A stretch of 64,000 bases of DNA from Rotaria sordida. Lineage: Eukaryota > Rotifera > Eurotatoria > Philodinida > Philodinidae. Of this stretch, positions 12,901 through 27,900 are shown one piece after another. Each line of letters opens with the position of its first letter. The first letter of the stretch is position 1. Under the pieces are notes generated by a model. It had not been told where the DNA came from. It ran no database searches and saw only the letters and a list, made by a program, of their open reading frames with translations. The stretch covers positions 62,001 through 126,000 of the forward strand of contig CAJNOL010000333.1 of the NCBI GenBank assembly GCA_905250125.1, given 5' to 3'. The position numbers and the translations under genes were made by a program.

Positions 12901-15900
12901 ATAACTGATAATACAGATGCATCAATTCGATTAAATTCATCAAAACATCCCCATGCACCACTTTGACATAAACCATTTAAATTTTTACCAATAGCCTTTT
13001 AATTGAATATGTTTAATTTTTAGATTTTCTTTTTTTTGTTCTGAAGATAAAACTTACTAAACTATCCATGCCTTCACCACAATTTGTTACAACACAAAGA
13101 AGACCAAGAGCTTTAGCTAAATCTTTAACTGATTCTGTTTTACCCGTACCTAAATTTATATATTTTAAATAATAATAAAAATAAATTTATCGAATAAATT
13201 ATTCATACCGGCAGGACCAGCTAAAAATAAAATAAAATATTTAAATATTTGTTTTTACAAGCTAATCAAAGCTTTGCCCTCAAAATCGATCTTGAGTTAG
13301 GTATATTCAAATCGTATGAAACTTTCAATAAAATCAGACTGCTGTGCCTTTTTTTTTCTTTTAAATTCTTGCTTTTTAGGTGGAGAAAAACGATGACACA
13401 AGTTCAATATTCACATAGTTTTTCGAACAAAAAAAAAAAAAAGAAGTAATTAATTATAATGATACATCTTCGAGAAATCTGGAAAAGCTTATTGTTTTAT
13501 GAAAGATCAGATCTCAGACTATCTGAAAATTCAATTTTTCTGACAAGAAACGACTTTTTCTTGAGCGGGCTTAAAAAAAGACTTTTTTTTCTACTAACCT
13601 GGTGCACAGCCAAGATACATTGACAAGGCCTAAAATAATTTCAATTAATTTACAGATTTTCAAAAAAATTACAAAAAAAAAAACAAATATACTTGTGTAA
13701 TTGTTAAATAGATTCGATCTGTCAGTGGTGTTATAACTAAACGACCATTTAAACCCATATATTCATAACCATAACCAAATTCACCAGTACATTGTCGAAT
13801 CATCAATTCATCTGGATCATTAATCCAATAGAATCTCAATTGACTTTCCCATTCAAATTCACGTGCATCCAAAATACTAAAAAACATATTATAATACAAG
13901 AAAAATGAATTTTTTTTTTTCTTTTCTTCTAAATTTATTTTCAATTACCTATCTCGTACAAATTTATCAATAATATCTTTTGCATGTACATCAATAATAA
14001 GTACAGTATTAAATTTTTTTCGATCATTACTAGCTAATGGATTTCGAATCTAAACAAAAGAAAATTCGATTTAGAATTCAAATTATTTGCACAATATCTG
14101 TGAGATTAAAATGCAAAACACGATGTAGTTTCGCTTGCTAATCACTGAAAGATTTTGTTATTCTATCGATTTTAGAGATTATCAATTTACGAGCTTTGAT
14201 TGAATATCAGGAACGTCTATGCTGGGTCAAAAATTTTCATCCCCTACACTTTCACACTTATTTTAGATCGTGTTTCACAAACAAAAAAACAAAAGATATG
14301 TTTGTTTTTCTTTTTTTACTTCGGTAACAACTTCTTCGATTTGAGCATGGAGTTGTTTCGCATAATTTTTCATACCCATCTTTTGACCTTTGGCAACTAA
14401 ATATATTAAGAAAAAGAATTATTCATATATATATATGTATATAAGGTTCTAAATAAACCTTTATTAAAAGTATCTTCAACTTCCCAACTCCACCTAAGAA
14501 TAAAACAAAAAATTAATTAATTAATTAATTATGAAAATAAGCATAAATTATTTTCTTCTAACTAACCATATTTGATTAGCAGCTAAAACAACCATTCCTT
14601 GATAATTATACATCCAACCAATACGTGTTTTTCGAAAACGATAATAATAAACAGCTTCTTTTGTAATTGTTTTATTAGTTCGTCTCATTTCTTCAAGAAC
14701 TTTTGTCATCCAATCTTCAACTCGTCCTTCAGTAATAACACTTTGTTTAAATTGCATTTCTTCTTTTTCAGCTGATATCATTGCTTGTGCTTGTGTTATT
14801 GTATCACTAACTTTAATTAAACGTAAACTAGCTATATTATCAAACATTTTAATCATATGTTCTTGTATAGCTGATGGTTCAGCTGAACCAAGTATTGATA
14901 AAAGTTCATCATCAGATATAAAGAAAAATCTTGGAAATGCATTACGTTTTGAATCAAGATAATCATTTAAACTTTTTTGACAACGTTCAAGACCAACAAA
15001 TATTGATTCAAGATCTGCTAAACGACTTGGAACATGACATTGTTTTTTTATTAATGGATCACGATATGTATCAGTCATAATTGTTTTAAATAATTTATTT
15101 TTTTCATCAAATTTTTTTGCTTCTTCAGGTAATTGAGAACGAATATCACCACTTACGAAAATGCCTAAAATATAATAGGTTTGTTTTTTTTTTGTCATAA
15201 GATCAAAAAAACAATGAGAAATTTATAGAAAAATTTACCTTCAAGATACATCCATTTACGTTGTACATTGATCCATAATTCAATAACCTGAAGGATAAGA
15301 AATAAGAATTGATGAAAATTTTCATGATCAACTAACGGGAACCGAAAAGTCAAAAAAAAAACACAGAATTTCAATGTAAAAATTTCGTGCATATGCAGTT
15401 TTAGAAATTCGATATCTCTTCAAAAGAACATTGTTTTTGGCTGAAAATTTTTGGATATTCTATAAATTATTCGATCTTTATATGGGCAAAATTTTACATT
15501 GAAAGTCTACTTTTTCATTTTTCGTTATATATCCAAAGCTGGATCGAAAACTCAGTAAAACAATCTCAGAACTTGGTTCTAAAGGTCTATAAGGACGAAC
15601 CTTTTTAGGGTTTTTCTAGTCCTCCTTATTTACCCAATATTAGCTCAAACGGTGGTTATCAATTCGAGTGGTTCTCTTGTGAATATTTGGTTAAAATTTC
15701 TCCAAAAATAAAAACTATTTAAACTCAGACATGTTTACCCAAAGATAGGATCGATTCGCGCTTGTTTAGACTCAAACTGATCGCATCTCTAATATCTACA
15801 AGGATCATTGTCAAACATTAAAATTAAATTCAATATCTGAAATTGACATAGAGAAATGCATACACAGCCAGAGTTGCCTTGAAATCACCAAGTTTGAGAA

Positions 15901-18900
15901 GAAGAGACTGCTGACGAGGAAAGAATTGTTTCCGGATTGCTAGACCTCTGTTGCTGAGATTTTAAATGTTTAGTGAATTTTCCCTGTACATGACCCATTT
16001 TCAAGCGAAATCATACTTTTGAATTTTGATCTGAAACTATGTTCACACAAAGCCACCGATTATATTATTCAAAAGCTCAGCAACAAAGGTCCAACAGTTC
16101 GAATCATTCTAGAGTATTTACTTACTAACTAGGCCCTATCGATTGAATATAGTTTCAGTTTAAAAGTGATTTATCACTTGGGAACCTTCCTCATTAGATA
16201 TTTTTATGTAATTTCATTAAATTTTAAATCTTCAATGACATTTTTTTTAAAAAATCAAAATTTACTTCAGCAATTAATGATAAACTTTTTTCCCATTGTT
16301 GTACAGTTGATAAAAATGGTCCAATAAATCTTGAACCAGCCATACTTTGTAGTGCCATTGTATGATCATCTAATGTTTGTAGAACTTCATCACAAGCTCC
16401 TAATACAAAACCTCGATCTTGATTTCCTTTAACATATTTAATAATATTAAATTTCATTTTATCCCATGCATCAACAACTTCACGTACACCCTAGATTCAT
16501 AAAAAAAAAACAAACAGAAAACATTTTTGTAAATACAAAAAATAGTTTTTTTTTTTTTTTTGTCTTACTTTTTCAATTTGAAGTTCTTTTGTAGCTGATG
16601 TAACAATATTTTGTATAACATCATTAAAACGTTGTAAATTCATTTGAAATAAATTTTCTAATGTAAATGATTCAGGATTCATATCAAATTCAATATTTGT
16701 TTCTTTCATAAGCATACGCCAATGACGTTCACGTAATGCTTCATTTTTTAAATCTAACATTAATGGTAATGATTCACGAAATTCTTTCATATTTAATTCA
16801 ATTAATTTTGCTAATGACATTCCTTTAATTTCACGTGGCATTTTTTTTAATTCTTTTATAAAATTTTCAATACCATCAATTAATAATTGTACATCTAAAT
16901 CACGCCATAATGCTTCAGACCATTGTTCACGTGCTTTTAATTGTTGTTCATATAATTGATAAAGTTTTTCTAAATTTTTCATTTCTTTTTGTATAATATA
17001 TAATTCAGGATATGATGATATTGGTAAATTAAATAATTTTTCAGCATTTGTTAATTCTTGTTTATCAATTTCAAGTTTAGTTAATTCATCACGATAGGTT
17101 TTCATTAATTTTAAACCTTGTGGTAATTCATCAGCATTTCTTATTGAACCAGGACCATATCGAGCAAATTTCTCAGCAAATGCACTAATAGATTTTTTTA
17201 AACGATCAAGTTGAATAAGTGTTATTTCAGTAAAACGACCTTTAACACGTTTTAAATTAACATCACGATGTTTAGAATTAAGAAATATTTCACTCCAACG
17301 ACGACTAAGTGTATTAAGAATTAAAGTTTCTTCGTCACTTGTCTAGAAAAATATTAAATAATTCAAATCATTTTTATTAAATAATAGTTCGAATGAATTC
17401 ATTTTAGATTTCATTTTATATTAGATCTTTATTTGAATTTACTTATAATACAAGTATGAGATTTCAGATCGAATTCAATTATGAAAAAAAGTAATCTGTT
17501 TTCATCAATAGTATGAACTGTTAAACCATCAGATAGATACAAAAAATTCTTATTGAGATTACAGACTTCAGTATATTTGTATAATATTGTTTTGTTTAAG
17601 TACTGAAATCTGTTGTATTTTTAATTTCAACAATTCAATAGTAAAAATTTCTCGAGATGGATTTTAAAATTTTTGTATCAATCTGATGATTTAGCGGTTT
17701 CACTGCTATGTGATATTTTGGGAACCAAATTGGAACCGTTGAACTCTAGTCTATGCAGAACAGGAATGGAAAGTATAGAAGAAAGAAATTTTTCTGGTAA
17801 GACGATATACATAAACATAGCAAATCTAAGACTTGTTCATTTTCATAATGTCTTACTGTTCTGTTTAAGTTTATGTGATTTGATTTCTAAGTTTTACCGG
17901 GACTAAAGTACGTCGAGTCGAGGATTTTTGGACCTGGTTAGTTAAGTTTTTTCCATACCGGAACCGTACTTAAGCATGGGCAACATGGTTCCTGTCTCAA
18001 CTCTTTTCATTGGGAACAATATCTTATATAGTAGTGTGAAACTTGCAGCAATTATCTTGACGCTAGTCTTATAATAATCAAGATATTATTGGCTGTTATC
18101 TCTAGAGTATGATCCGTTGGGTAAGTCATGGACCTGAACCCGTGTTCGAGACTGAGCCGACGGGCGCTAGTCGAAATTGTGAAAAGGATGAACGTTCCTG
18201 CATTCGCTGTAGATGTAATGAACTTTCAAGGCATTTAAATTTTTTTGTCAACTTTGTTCGAGTGAGTTGACCGGTTTCTCAACATGGTCATACTCGTCGG
18301 CGGACAAGTTTTACTAAACAGAGATGTCTTATCTCTAATTTTATTGAGAAAGTTTTGCTTTTAGTCTTTAAGCACTTTCTTGTTAAATCCGTAGAAAAAA
18401 AAAAACATTCTTTTAAGTAAATATAAACACAAATGTTGCTAACCTTTTGATGATAACTTTCTAATAGATTATATTTATCTTTAACGGCATCAATTTTAGC
18501 TTCAATAACATCTGATTGATTTTGAATTTCGGCAATAGTTCGTAATACAAATTTTAAATCTTCAAGTGTATCAGTTGTTCGTTTAATATTATTTTCATAT
18601 TCCTAAATTTAAAAATAAAAGAATAATTCTTCTTAGAAGAAAATAAAAAGAATTAAACTTACATCAAGTTTATCACGTAATTCAAATAATCGTGCCTTAG
18701 CTTCATCAGCAAGAAATTTACTAAATAGATGTATTGTTTCTTTTGCATGTCCAATTAAATCATTTAAAAATGATGTAAGATTTAATTGTACAAATTCAAA
18801 ATCTTTTGAACGAATCATTGCATTCAACTATTTTAATTAGATATAGAATTTTTGTTGTTTATATTCAATCAATTATTTACTTCATCAAGATTTTTTTGAT

Positions 18901-21900
18901 ATTTATTTACTTCTTCATCAAATGCACCTAATGATGGATTTTTAGCAAAGAATTTTTCACAGACTGCCAACTAAAACAAAAAAAAATATCAATAAAATCA
19001 TTAATTATTATACAATTCTATTTGTTTTTATACTTTATCTGTACGCCATAAATGTTTAAAATTACGAAATTTAAGTAAAAATTTCTTCATATTGTTAATT
19101 GTATTTTGTACAACACCTTGTGTTGCTGCAGCTATTTCATGTATTTCTGGAATATATCGAATATCATCATAAAATGAATATATATGTTGAGCTTCTTGAT
19201 TTGATGATGATGTTGTAATTGTTGTTTTTGCACCAGTAGGCATTATTCCTGATGCTGTATCGAAATCTAAAGCTCCATGACCATTTACTACATTGATTGC
19301 ACCTACTGATTTGTCATATTTAACTGGACCTACTTCAATACATGAACCATCTTTCCATCGATAAAAATAGCTTGTACTAAATTGAAAAAAAAAACCAATG
19401 ACAATTATTGATAATTAACAAGATAACAATTCTTTTTTTCGCAGCTAAAAATATCGATGCTTTTACAAGTCTATACACTGAAAATATTCTTTTTTCGAGA
19501 TTCTCAATTGAACAAATATAACAATTAGAACTTGTTAAGTTTCTTTGGAAAAATTTTCAAGCTTATGCACTAGAATTCCTTCGATAAAGTCTATCTTACA
19601 GAGATGTGCACCGTCCGCGCTATTTGCAGAGGTGTAAGTCGGTACATTGATTAGCGGTGACTGAAATTTTTCGATAAATTTTTAAAAACTTTCTGAATTT
19701 CAAAAAATTTCGAGATGAAAAACAAGTGGTAGAGAATCTAATGACAAGAAACCAAACAGTAGAATCTCTAAAAACTGATTTACATCTCTAGCTGTGTGCG
19801 AATGCCGCCTACACTCTAACAGTAAGTATGACTCAGTTCTTGGCAGCCATATTGTCTAAGAAATTTTTGAAAGGCAGCCATTCTGCGCTCAACTGTCTTC
19901 TGATATATCCGCCAGTCGGTCAAGTCTTTGTCATACGAATTGCTAAATTCGTTCTTTATGAGATATCGGTATAGTACATCCAAGGCTCTCGATTGTTTTT
20001 GAGAGTGGGGGGGGCTCACACTCTTCATAAACTTTCGCAGACAGTCTGTTAACGAAAGCTTTTTAGAAATAGCTACCGAAAATTTCCTAGTTTTTCATGA
20101 AAACTGATGACCGGAGGGCGGGCGGTAGCGTGCCACTTTCTGTGTTTCATAGAAAGTCGTGATCGGGCGCAAGGGGGAGGGGGTAGCTTTGGAAAGATTC
20201 CCCTATCCCCCTTCAGGGATGAGCCAAATCTCGGAAGAAGTTCCGTACACAAAAACAAAATCGGGGCCAGGGGGGGGTAGCTTGCGAAGATCCCCCGAAC
20301 AGCGTCTATTTAAAAATTTTCCAGACCATATTCAAAATTTCGCAGACACGTAACAGCAAAATTTTGGCAGACACTCTGACAAAGTGGGGGGGGCTAGCCC
20401 ACCCCATCCCCCCCCACATCGAGAGCCTTGAGTACATCTACCTAACTCAAAAACTGAGGGAATTTCACTATGACGATTGTAATATTTAAATGTGTGTAAA
20501 TTTAATTATAAAATATAGGTTAAGACCGAAACAAGCATCCAATAAGTGTGTGTATAATTATGTTTGGTCAGATCTCTTTCTTAATTAAATATTTTTTTTT
20601 CATGGTATTTTCAATTTTATATTGTTGTTCATACGCGATTGTTCAAAAATGGGACACTATTTTTCAAGAAATATAATAATGCTACAAATATGAGAAAAAA
20701 AAAACTTGGCGAAAAATGGCATTGGGCGTGATCGCGCAGCTTCCGTCTTGTTTTTTCTTACACTCAGTGCATATCTCCAATATGTTATTCCAAGATATTA
20801 GATATTTTGAACAGAATTAAGAAGTGTACTCGAATAGGAACATCAAATCATAAAAATTTCATCTTATCTAAATATTTTGAAAAATATTCGAAGTGGTTTC
20901 ATTTCAGAAAAAAAATTCATAATGTTGTTCTTTCAAATAAAATATCACTCGATTGAAAGATTTTAAACACAAGAATATTTTCAATTGAACAATCTCTATG
21001 AAATCTAAACTGATATTACTTTTCAAATGTATTTATACTGCATGTTTTATAACACCACAGTTTTCTTTTTTTTTGTATCGAAGATTTAATTCATCGATTG
21101 AAATTGATTATTATGAAATTAACTAATAAGAAAAAAAATATACTCATTCTCGGATTATATTGTTCAATAAAATTTTCTTGCTAGAAAAAAAGAACCTGAA
21201 ATAAAACATAACCTATCTTATCCTTAACAATAATCTTAAATTTTCATTAATATAATATGTATCCTATAAATAATAACAATGTCGATTCATATGACAAAAG
21301 AATTTTAGAAGAGTGAAAGAAAAAAAAAAACACCACTAAATTAATAAAATAAAAATGCTTAAAACGAATGCAGTTTTCTTTACAATCATAAATAGTATCA
21401 GACTAATGCATATATCAATGGCAGAAACGTATCACCGAAAAACCAAAAGTAAAACTACTGGTGGTATAAAAAGGAAAATAAACAAAACGTTCTTCTTTTT
21501 CTTTTTGTTTTTATATTATCATTTTAATGATAATACTTTCGCACATGAATCTTCATAAGCAACAGCGTCACGCATTTGTAATGCTTTCGTACGTAATTTT
21601 GTTAAATATTGTTGTTGTTTTTCAATAAGATGAAGTAATTGTTTAGCATAATCTTCTCGATCATAATTCATTTTTGTTGATGCATCAAGTAATAATTGAT
21701 GATTGGAAACTATTTGTGGTAAATCATCCATAAGTTGATGATGAGTTTCTAATGTTACATCTTCAATTTCATGTGAACGTGCAATAGCTTGTTCAAATTT
21801 ACGTTTTAAATGTTGATTTTCTAATGGACGTTTATTACTATTTGTTTGTTGTTGTTGTTGAGGTTTTCGTACATTTGAACGTGATGATGCTAATGGTTGA

Positions 21901-24900
21901 GATAGTGATTCATTAAAACGTTCATCATCATCATCATCGTCATCATCATCTTGAGATAATTGAAGATCATATGGTTCATTTAAAATTTGTTTTTGATGAA
22001 TTTCAACACCACGTTGTATAAGTTCATCAACATTTAATTCTTTTACACGATCAGCATAACGTAATGTATTTAATGTATGTTCAACGTCACTACTTCCCGG
22101 TGATATCATTGCTATCATACAAACTTTAGATTTTTCACCAATAAATGAATCACGTAAAACTTTTGTTAATGTTGAACCTCGAAATGGTATATGTTCAGCA
22201 TTACGACCTAATGAACGTATACATTCTTTTAATGTTAATAATGATTTATTTATTTGTGCACCTTCCATTAATGTAGTTTTATCATTTGTTTGTGTATCAC
22301 GTCCACGTTCACTTCCAGCTAAATCAATTAATGAAATTTTTCCATATTCTTTATTGATATTCTTTTTTTTTAATGATATTTGAAAAATAGCATGTGATCG
22401 TGATGAATGTTCATTAGCTGATGTTGTACCAGATGTACGTACACTCATTCCACGTCGTATTAATGACATAACTTCATTAACTGTTTGAACTTGTTCTTCT
22501 TTTCTACCAACAACTTGAACTAAATTTTTATGATCTTCTAATACACGTAAACGTTTTTTATCATTAAATAAATCAAACACTTTAGTACAATAGATTTCAA
22601 AAAATGTACAATAAACATCATATTGACCTTTATTTGAAGGTTTATTTAAATTAAGAAATATATCATTGGCTGTTAAAGCATATATTCCTTTAGAAAAATC
22701 AACATCACGTTGACTTAAATCACCACCCATTGTATATGTTTTACCTAAAACAAAATATAAATAGATTGATTTTTTGTCTTATTTATTTTAAACTTACCAG
22801 AACCAGTTTGTCCATAAGCAAAAACCATTGGATTATGTCCTTGAAATAATAATTGTACTAAAGGTTTGGCAGTAAAATGATAAACAAGTTCATTATTACA
22901 TATTTCACGAAATGTATAATCAAAACGAAATCTTTGATTATCAATATATTTTGTTAAATCAACTTTAACTTTTGGTAAATGTACAATAACATGATCTTTA
23001 TTTGGTATTGTTAATACATCAATATCTTTTTTATTTAATTCTTTTTTTGTTATTGGTCTTTTACGTACACAAACACATATTTTTAAATCTTTTTGTGGAT
23101 CATTTATAGTTAAAGATTTTATATCAAGTTGTTGTCTATATTCAGTAATCATTGCTTGAAATTCCCATGCTGGTATTGAATGATCAACTTCAGATAATTT
23201 TTGACGACGTTGTTCTTGTCTAACTCGTCGTTGTTCACGATTTGCTGCTATACGTTCAATTTCTTTAACTACTTTTGATTTATTTGTATCATTTGTTATT
23301 GATGTAGATAAATTTTGTTGTCTATTAGGTGATAAATCATTATTATAATGTAATGTTTGTGTATTTGATATTCCTCCAGGTCGTGAAAATGAATTTGGTT
23401 GTGGTTGTTTTCGAAGATTTTCACGATCTTGTCGTGTACGACGATTTAAATTTATTATCATATTATCATTTACATGATGATCATGACGTGTATTATTATT
23501 AATAGCATCATTATATGATGACGCATTTGTAATTGATGTAAATAAATTTGGATTTAATTCAATAATAGCATCTAAATCAACTTCTTTTCCTTTACCTTCA
23601 GTTTTTTCTTCCCATTCAACAGTAACAGTTTTTGCTGAATGATTAACTTTGATTATATTAGCTTGATGAATACGACCATTTGATCTTTGTATATCAATTT
23701 TTTGACCAGGATGAAGACAAGAAAGTAATTTTTGTTGATTGAAATTCATTTGAATAGTAATTGTTTCCTTTTGTTTTGTTTTATTTTATTTTAAATACAT
23801 TAAATTGAATCTTTAATTGAGTGGAAACAAACAAAAAGAAAAACCTAATTGTTGTTTATTACTGTCGTTAGACAGAACAAATTTTTATTTTCTCTTCACT
23901 ATGACTTCAACTTCAACATTTTTTCTTTGTTTTTATAGTTCTTTTTTTTTTTTCTTTTTTATTCTCTATCGTTAAACACGAACGCAACGGAGCAACTCTT
24001 AACTATATATATATAAATATGGATGAGATGAGAACGTTTGTTCATATTTTATCGATGAGGAGGCGTTGCTTAGTGATTGTATATAATGTCAAAAACATGT
24101 AAAGACGACAACGAGAGAAAAAGTAAGAAAACGAAAGAAAGAGTCAACGAGGACAACTATCAACAAATTCATCATGAAGAAAATAATAACAACTAACATG
24201 AGTAGGTGTGTTTTTAAAAAAAAATGGTATATTACATGCCTTAAAATACGATTATCATCTATCTTATAAATAATTTTCTATACAATATTCTATAAAAATA
24301 AATTTCAGACTTACACTTCAACACAATCTCGCATTGATTGACTAAATAATTTAATAATTTCATTTTGATTTGGTTGCATAGCTACAGCCGGTACAACAAG
24401 TAAAGCATCAACTTGAAATAACGGTTTAGAACCATTTGCTAATGTATCACGTAATGATTTTAAGTTTTCTATAACAAGCTAATAGAAAAAACAAGAGAAA
24501 AAAAAAACATATTGTTAATTAATAGAAAAATAAAATTTTTTTTTTTTTTTTTTTTTTTGTTCTGATCATTTACATCGGATAAAGCTGAAAATATTTGTCT
24601 TTCCCAATAAGCATAATAAGCTTTCATTTTAGGTGATTGAGATGTATTTGTATTAAAAACAAGTCCTTCTACTTTTGCTATTAATGGACCAATGAGTTTA
24701 TATTTTTTCTGTAATTCAATTGCATCATGTCGTCGACGACTTTCAACAATTTCAAAATATTCCTAAAGAATAATATAAAATTTTTAAGAATAAGAACAAA
24801 AAAAAAAAATAAATGTTTTAATTACTTTACAATGTACCAATGAACCATCAGGATTAGGTGGTGGTTCACGAAAAAGATTACATTGACGAATTTCATCAAG

Positions 24901-27900
24901 AAAGACATGAATATCTTGTGCATTCTTTTTTATTTGATTTATTGTTGAATCAAGTTTGGAAATAAGCTAATAAAAAAAAAATAAACACAAAAAAATATTT
25001 TATCGGTTTTTTTTTCATAAAATTTACTTCAGATATGACTGTAATAAATTTTTCATGATTTGTTGATGTCCATGGTAAACGTTGAGTTCCTGTTTGCATA
25101 TGACGTTTTAATTGTCGTAAATTTTCTTCGAGTAATGATTGTTCATGAGGTTCAAGTGAATCAATAAGACGATGATAATTTTTAAGAACAATTTTTAATT
25201 GTGTTGATAATAGTTTCATTTTTTCTTCCTATTCAAACAAAATTTTATTAGATATGTCAGTAAAAAAAAAAAGAATTAAAATTTGATTGTGATAATACCA
25301 TCCGTCCCTCTTCCGTAATAAAAAGTCATGGACTTCTATTGTAGACTAAATTTTATGTAGAAAACTAAGAACTTTTGAATAAATGTTTCTGGTATTCAAA
25401 CAGATGTCTTTGAGAAATTATTAACCATTTCAAAAGAGAATGTGCGCAATTGTTTTTTGAATAAATTTTGATAAGAATGTCATACAGATCTACAGCTTTC
25501 AGCGTTCAAGAGAAAACCTGAGATCATCGAAACGTATATCTTCTGTTTTCATGAACAAAAATTTTAATAAAGTTTGTGTGATACTAAAAGAATATAATTT
25601 TATACACATATTTTAAGTCTAACTATGAATCTTAGAGATTTGCAGAGTTATGTGTTTGTTTTTTTTGACTTCGACTGCTAAAAACTTTCTTTGACTAATT
25701 CCGATGCAGAATAATGAAATTAATGATCAATGTTTTTTTATATCAACATTTGAACTCAATAAAAATAAAATTGATTCTCATCATTGAAAGTGTTAGAAGC
25801 TAAACACGATAAATAAAAAATCTTCTTTTTGTTTTTTTCGAATATGTTCGATAAAAATAGACTTAAATTTAATAATATCGTTCAAATTTTTAAATTAAAA
25901 TAAACTTGTACTTACACTTAATGCTAAATGTCGAATAGTTTCTGGTAAGATATAATCAAATTGTTCAAGATATCTTGCTTCAGTCATCATTTCATTAAGT
26001 TGTGGATCAAAATCAATTGTATAACGAGGTGTAAGAGGATTGTCATCTATTATTAATAACAAAAAACAAAAAAAAATTTAATTTCATAATTTATTTTAGC
26101 AATAAATAAACTAACTTTCTCCAGGTGGTAATTCTTTAAGAACATTACGTTTTTGTAATGATGGTAAAATTTGTTCTGTACGTTGTTTCCATTCATTAAA
26201 TTTTCCATCTTCATATGCTTTCATTTCTCTTGCTACACGAAGATAATAACTTTTAATCTATTTTAAATATAGAAATAAAAGAATTTGAAATACAAAAAGA
26301 AATTTTGTATCTACTTGTTTGCCAAGTTCTGTTTGCATTAAAGCTTCTTTTGTATGTAAACGTAACATTGTATGTTTAATACGTCGAAATAATGAACGAC
26401 TCCATGCAATAGCACCTGAATAAGGTGGTTGATTTTTATTAACAGGTGGATTTGTTTTATTATGTTGAAATATACTATTAATTTCTGTTATCTAAATTTA
26501 AGAAAAATTAAGAAAAGAATTTTTCTATTTTTATTCATTTTATATTTACTTCATTATCATATTGTCGTAAAATATCATTAAATCGTTTGTGCATTTCATC
26601 TTGTATAGTCATACGAGTATTATTTTTTTCAAATTTTAATAACATATCAAATGCACTTTCAGCCGAACTAAAAATTTAATTTTTCATATTTATTTAATAT
26701 AAATATAACATTTGATAGAAAAGTAATTTTTGACAAAGTATTCATTTATTTTTCAGTCTCTTTAAACGAGTCTGTAGGAATTTGAAAAACATCTCTTGAA
26801 GTTCTAGTTTAAGAATTATGAGTCGATCTTTTAGAAGCACGAAAATTATATTCGAACGGAGAAAATTGGCGTCTTTTTGCATAGAATTAAAAATGAGATT
26901 GTTCTCTATAATATGATATGGACACAATTATTCATTAGCAACGTGACACAGAAGAAGGACATAAACATTCATTTCATGCATTTTAGGTTTAAAAAAAACA
27001 CTCCGAATTGAGGCAGCATTTTTGAAAACTTGATTAAGATAACTCCAGAGGCTACAAAATCTCTATCAAAAGTTTTTTCTCAGCATGTTTAGATTTTTCA
27101 AAAAAAAACTCGATTTATTTTTCGTTAGCGACGTGATGGAGCACGAAAAAATGCTGTTATAACCGAATCGGAAGAAGTTTTTTGGAGTCTGATCTTGCTG
27201 AAAATTTCACCATAGGTGCGGTTGATACCACAGAGTCTATCCTGGAATTTTTGAATTTTTGTATTATACAGTTAGGAAAATAATCGCTGATTACTTTTTA
27301 CATAAAGTCAATTAAAAGAGCCAACAGTTTTACATATGGTTAAACTAAAAGAATTTATTCAGAAAAAAAAATTCTCGTAAAAAATGAAAGGTGGGTATAT
27401 TTCGTTTTGCCTGAAGTGACCCATAATATAAGAATCCAGAGTTTCAGAACAACTATTCAGGAAATGTCGAGTTCATTTAGCAAGTCTATTTTCCATAGTA
27501 ATTGAGAAAATTGTCTAAATTTTCATGGTATGTCTTATCAAAATACTCATTGCTAAGAAATGTCTTGAGGCAAACTAATAATTTTATAGAGAAATGTTTA
27601 CTTTTTCATTTGCTTCTATTTTGAGTGATTTTTTGGTGCACTGAAGGACGTTTACACTTAATTTACGAACCTCTAAAAAAGTAACTCCTGATTTCTAAAC
27701 TAGAAGTTCTACAAAAATTTTGTCTCTATATTCAGAAAGACGATAAAATTGAGATTATGAGTCAATGCTTTCAAATTTCTGTAGGGACCTTTTCATTAGA
27801 TTGAAAAATGAATCAATATTTTGTTAAATAACTTTTTGATCATGCGTTAAAGAAAATCTTTTTGTTTACCGTAAACTTTTAAATGATTCAGAAATAAAAC

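Larger units (their letters stand above)
11452..14049 (-). other. Dynein exon block 3: AAA1 and AAA2 ATPase modules
   Basis: AAA1 is the main hydrolysis site. Its exons are about 13948-14049, 13690-13876, 13599-13629 (31 nt), 13209-13220 (12 nt), 13058-13149 and 12653-12996. The P-loop GPAGTGKTE is assembled from three exons. Walker B CFDEFNRI is in 12653-12996 together with [17 protein letters not shown]2 exons follow at about 12439-12592, 12071-12383, 11644-11856 and 11452-11588, with P-loop GPTGGGKS and the Walker B segment [13 protein letters not shown]. All key ATP-binding residues are intact, so this is a functional-looking motor. Confidence 0.88.
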
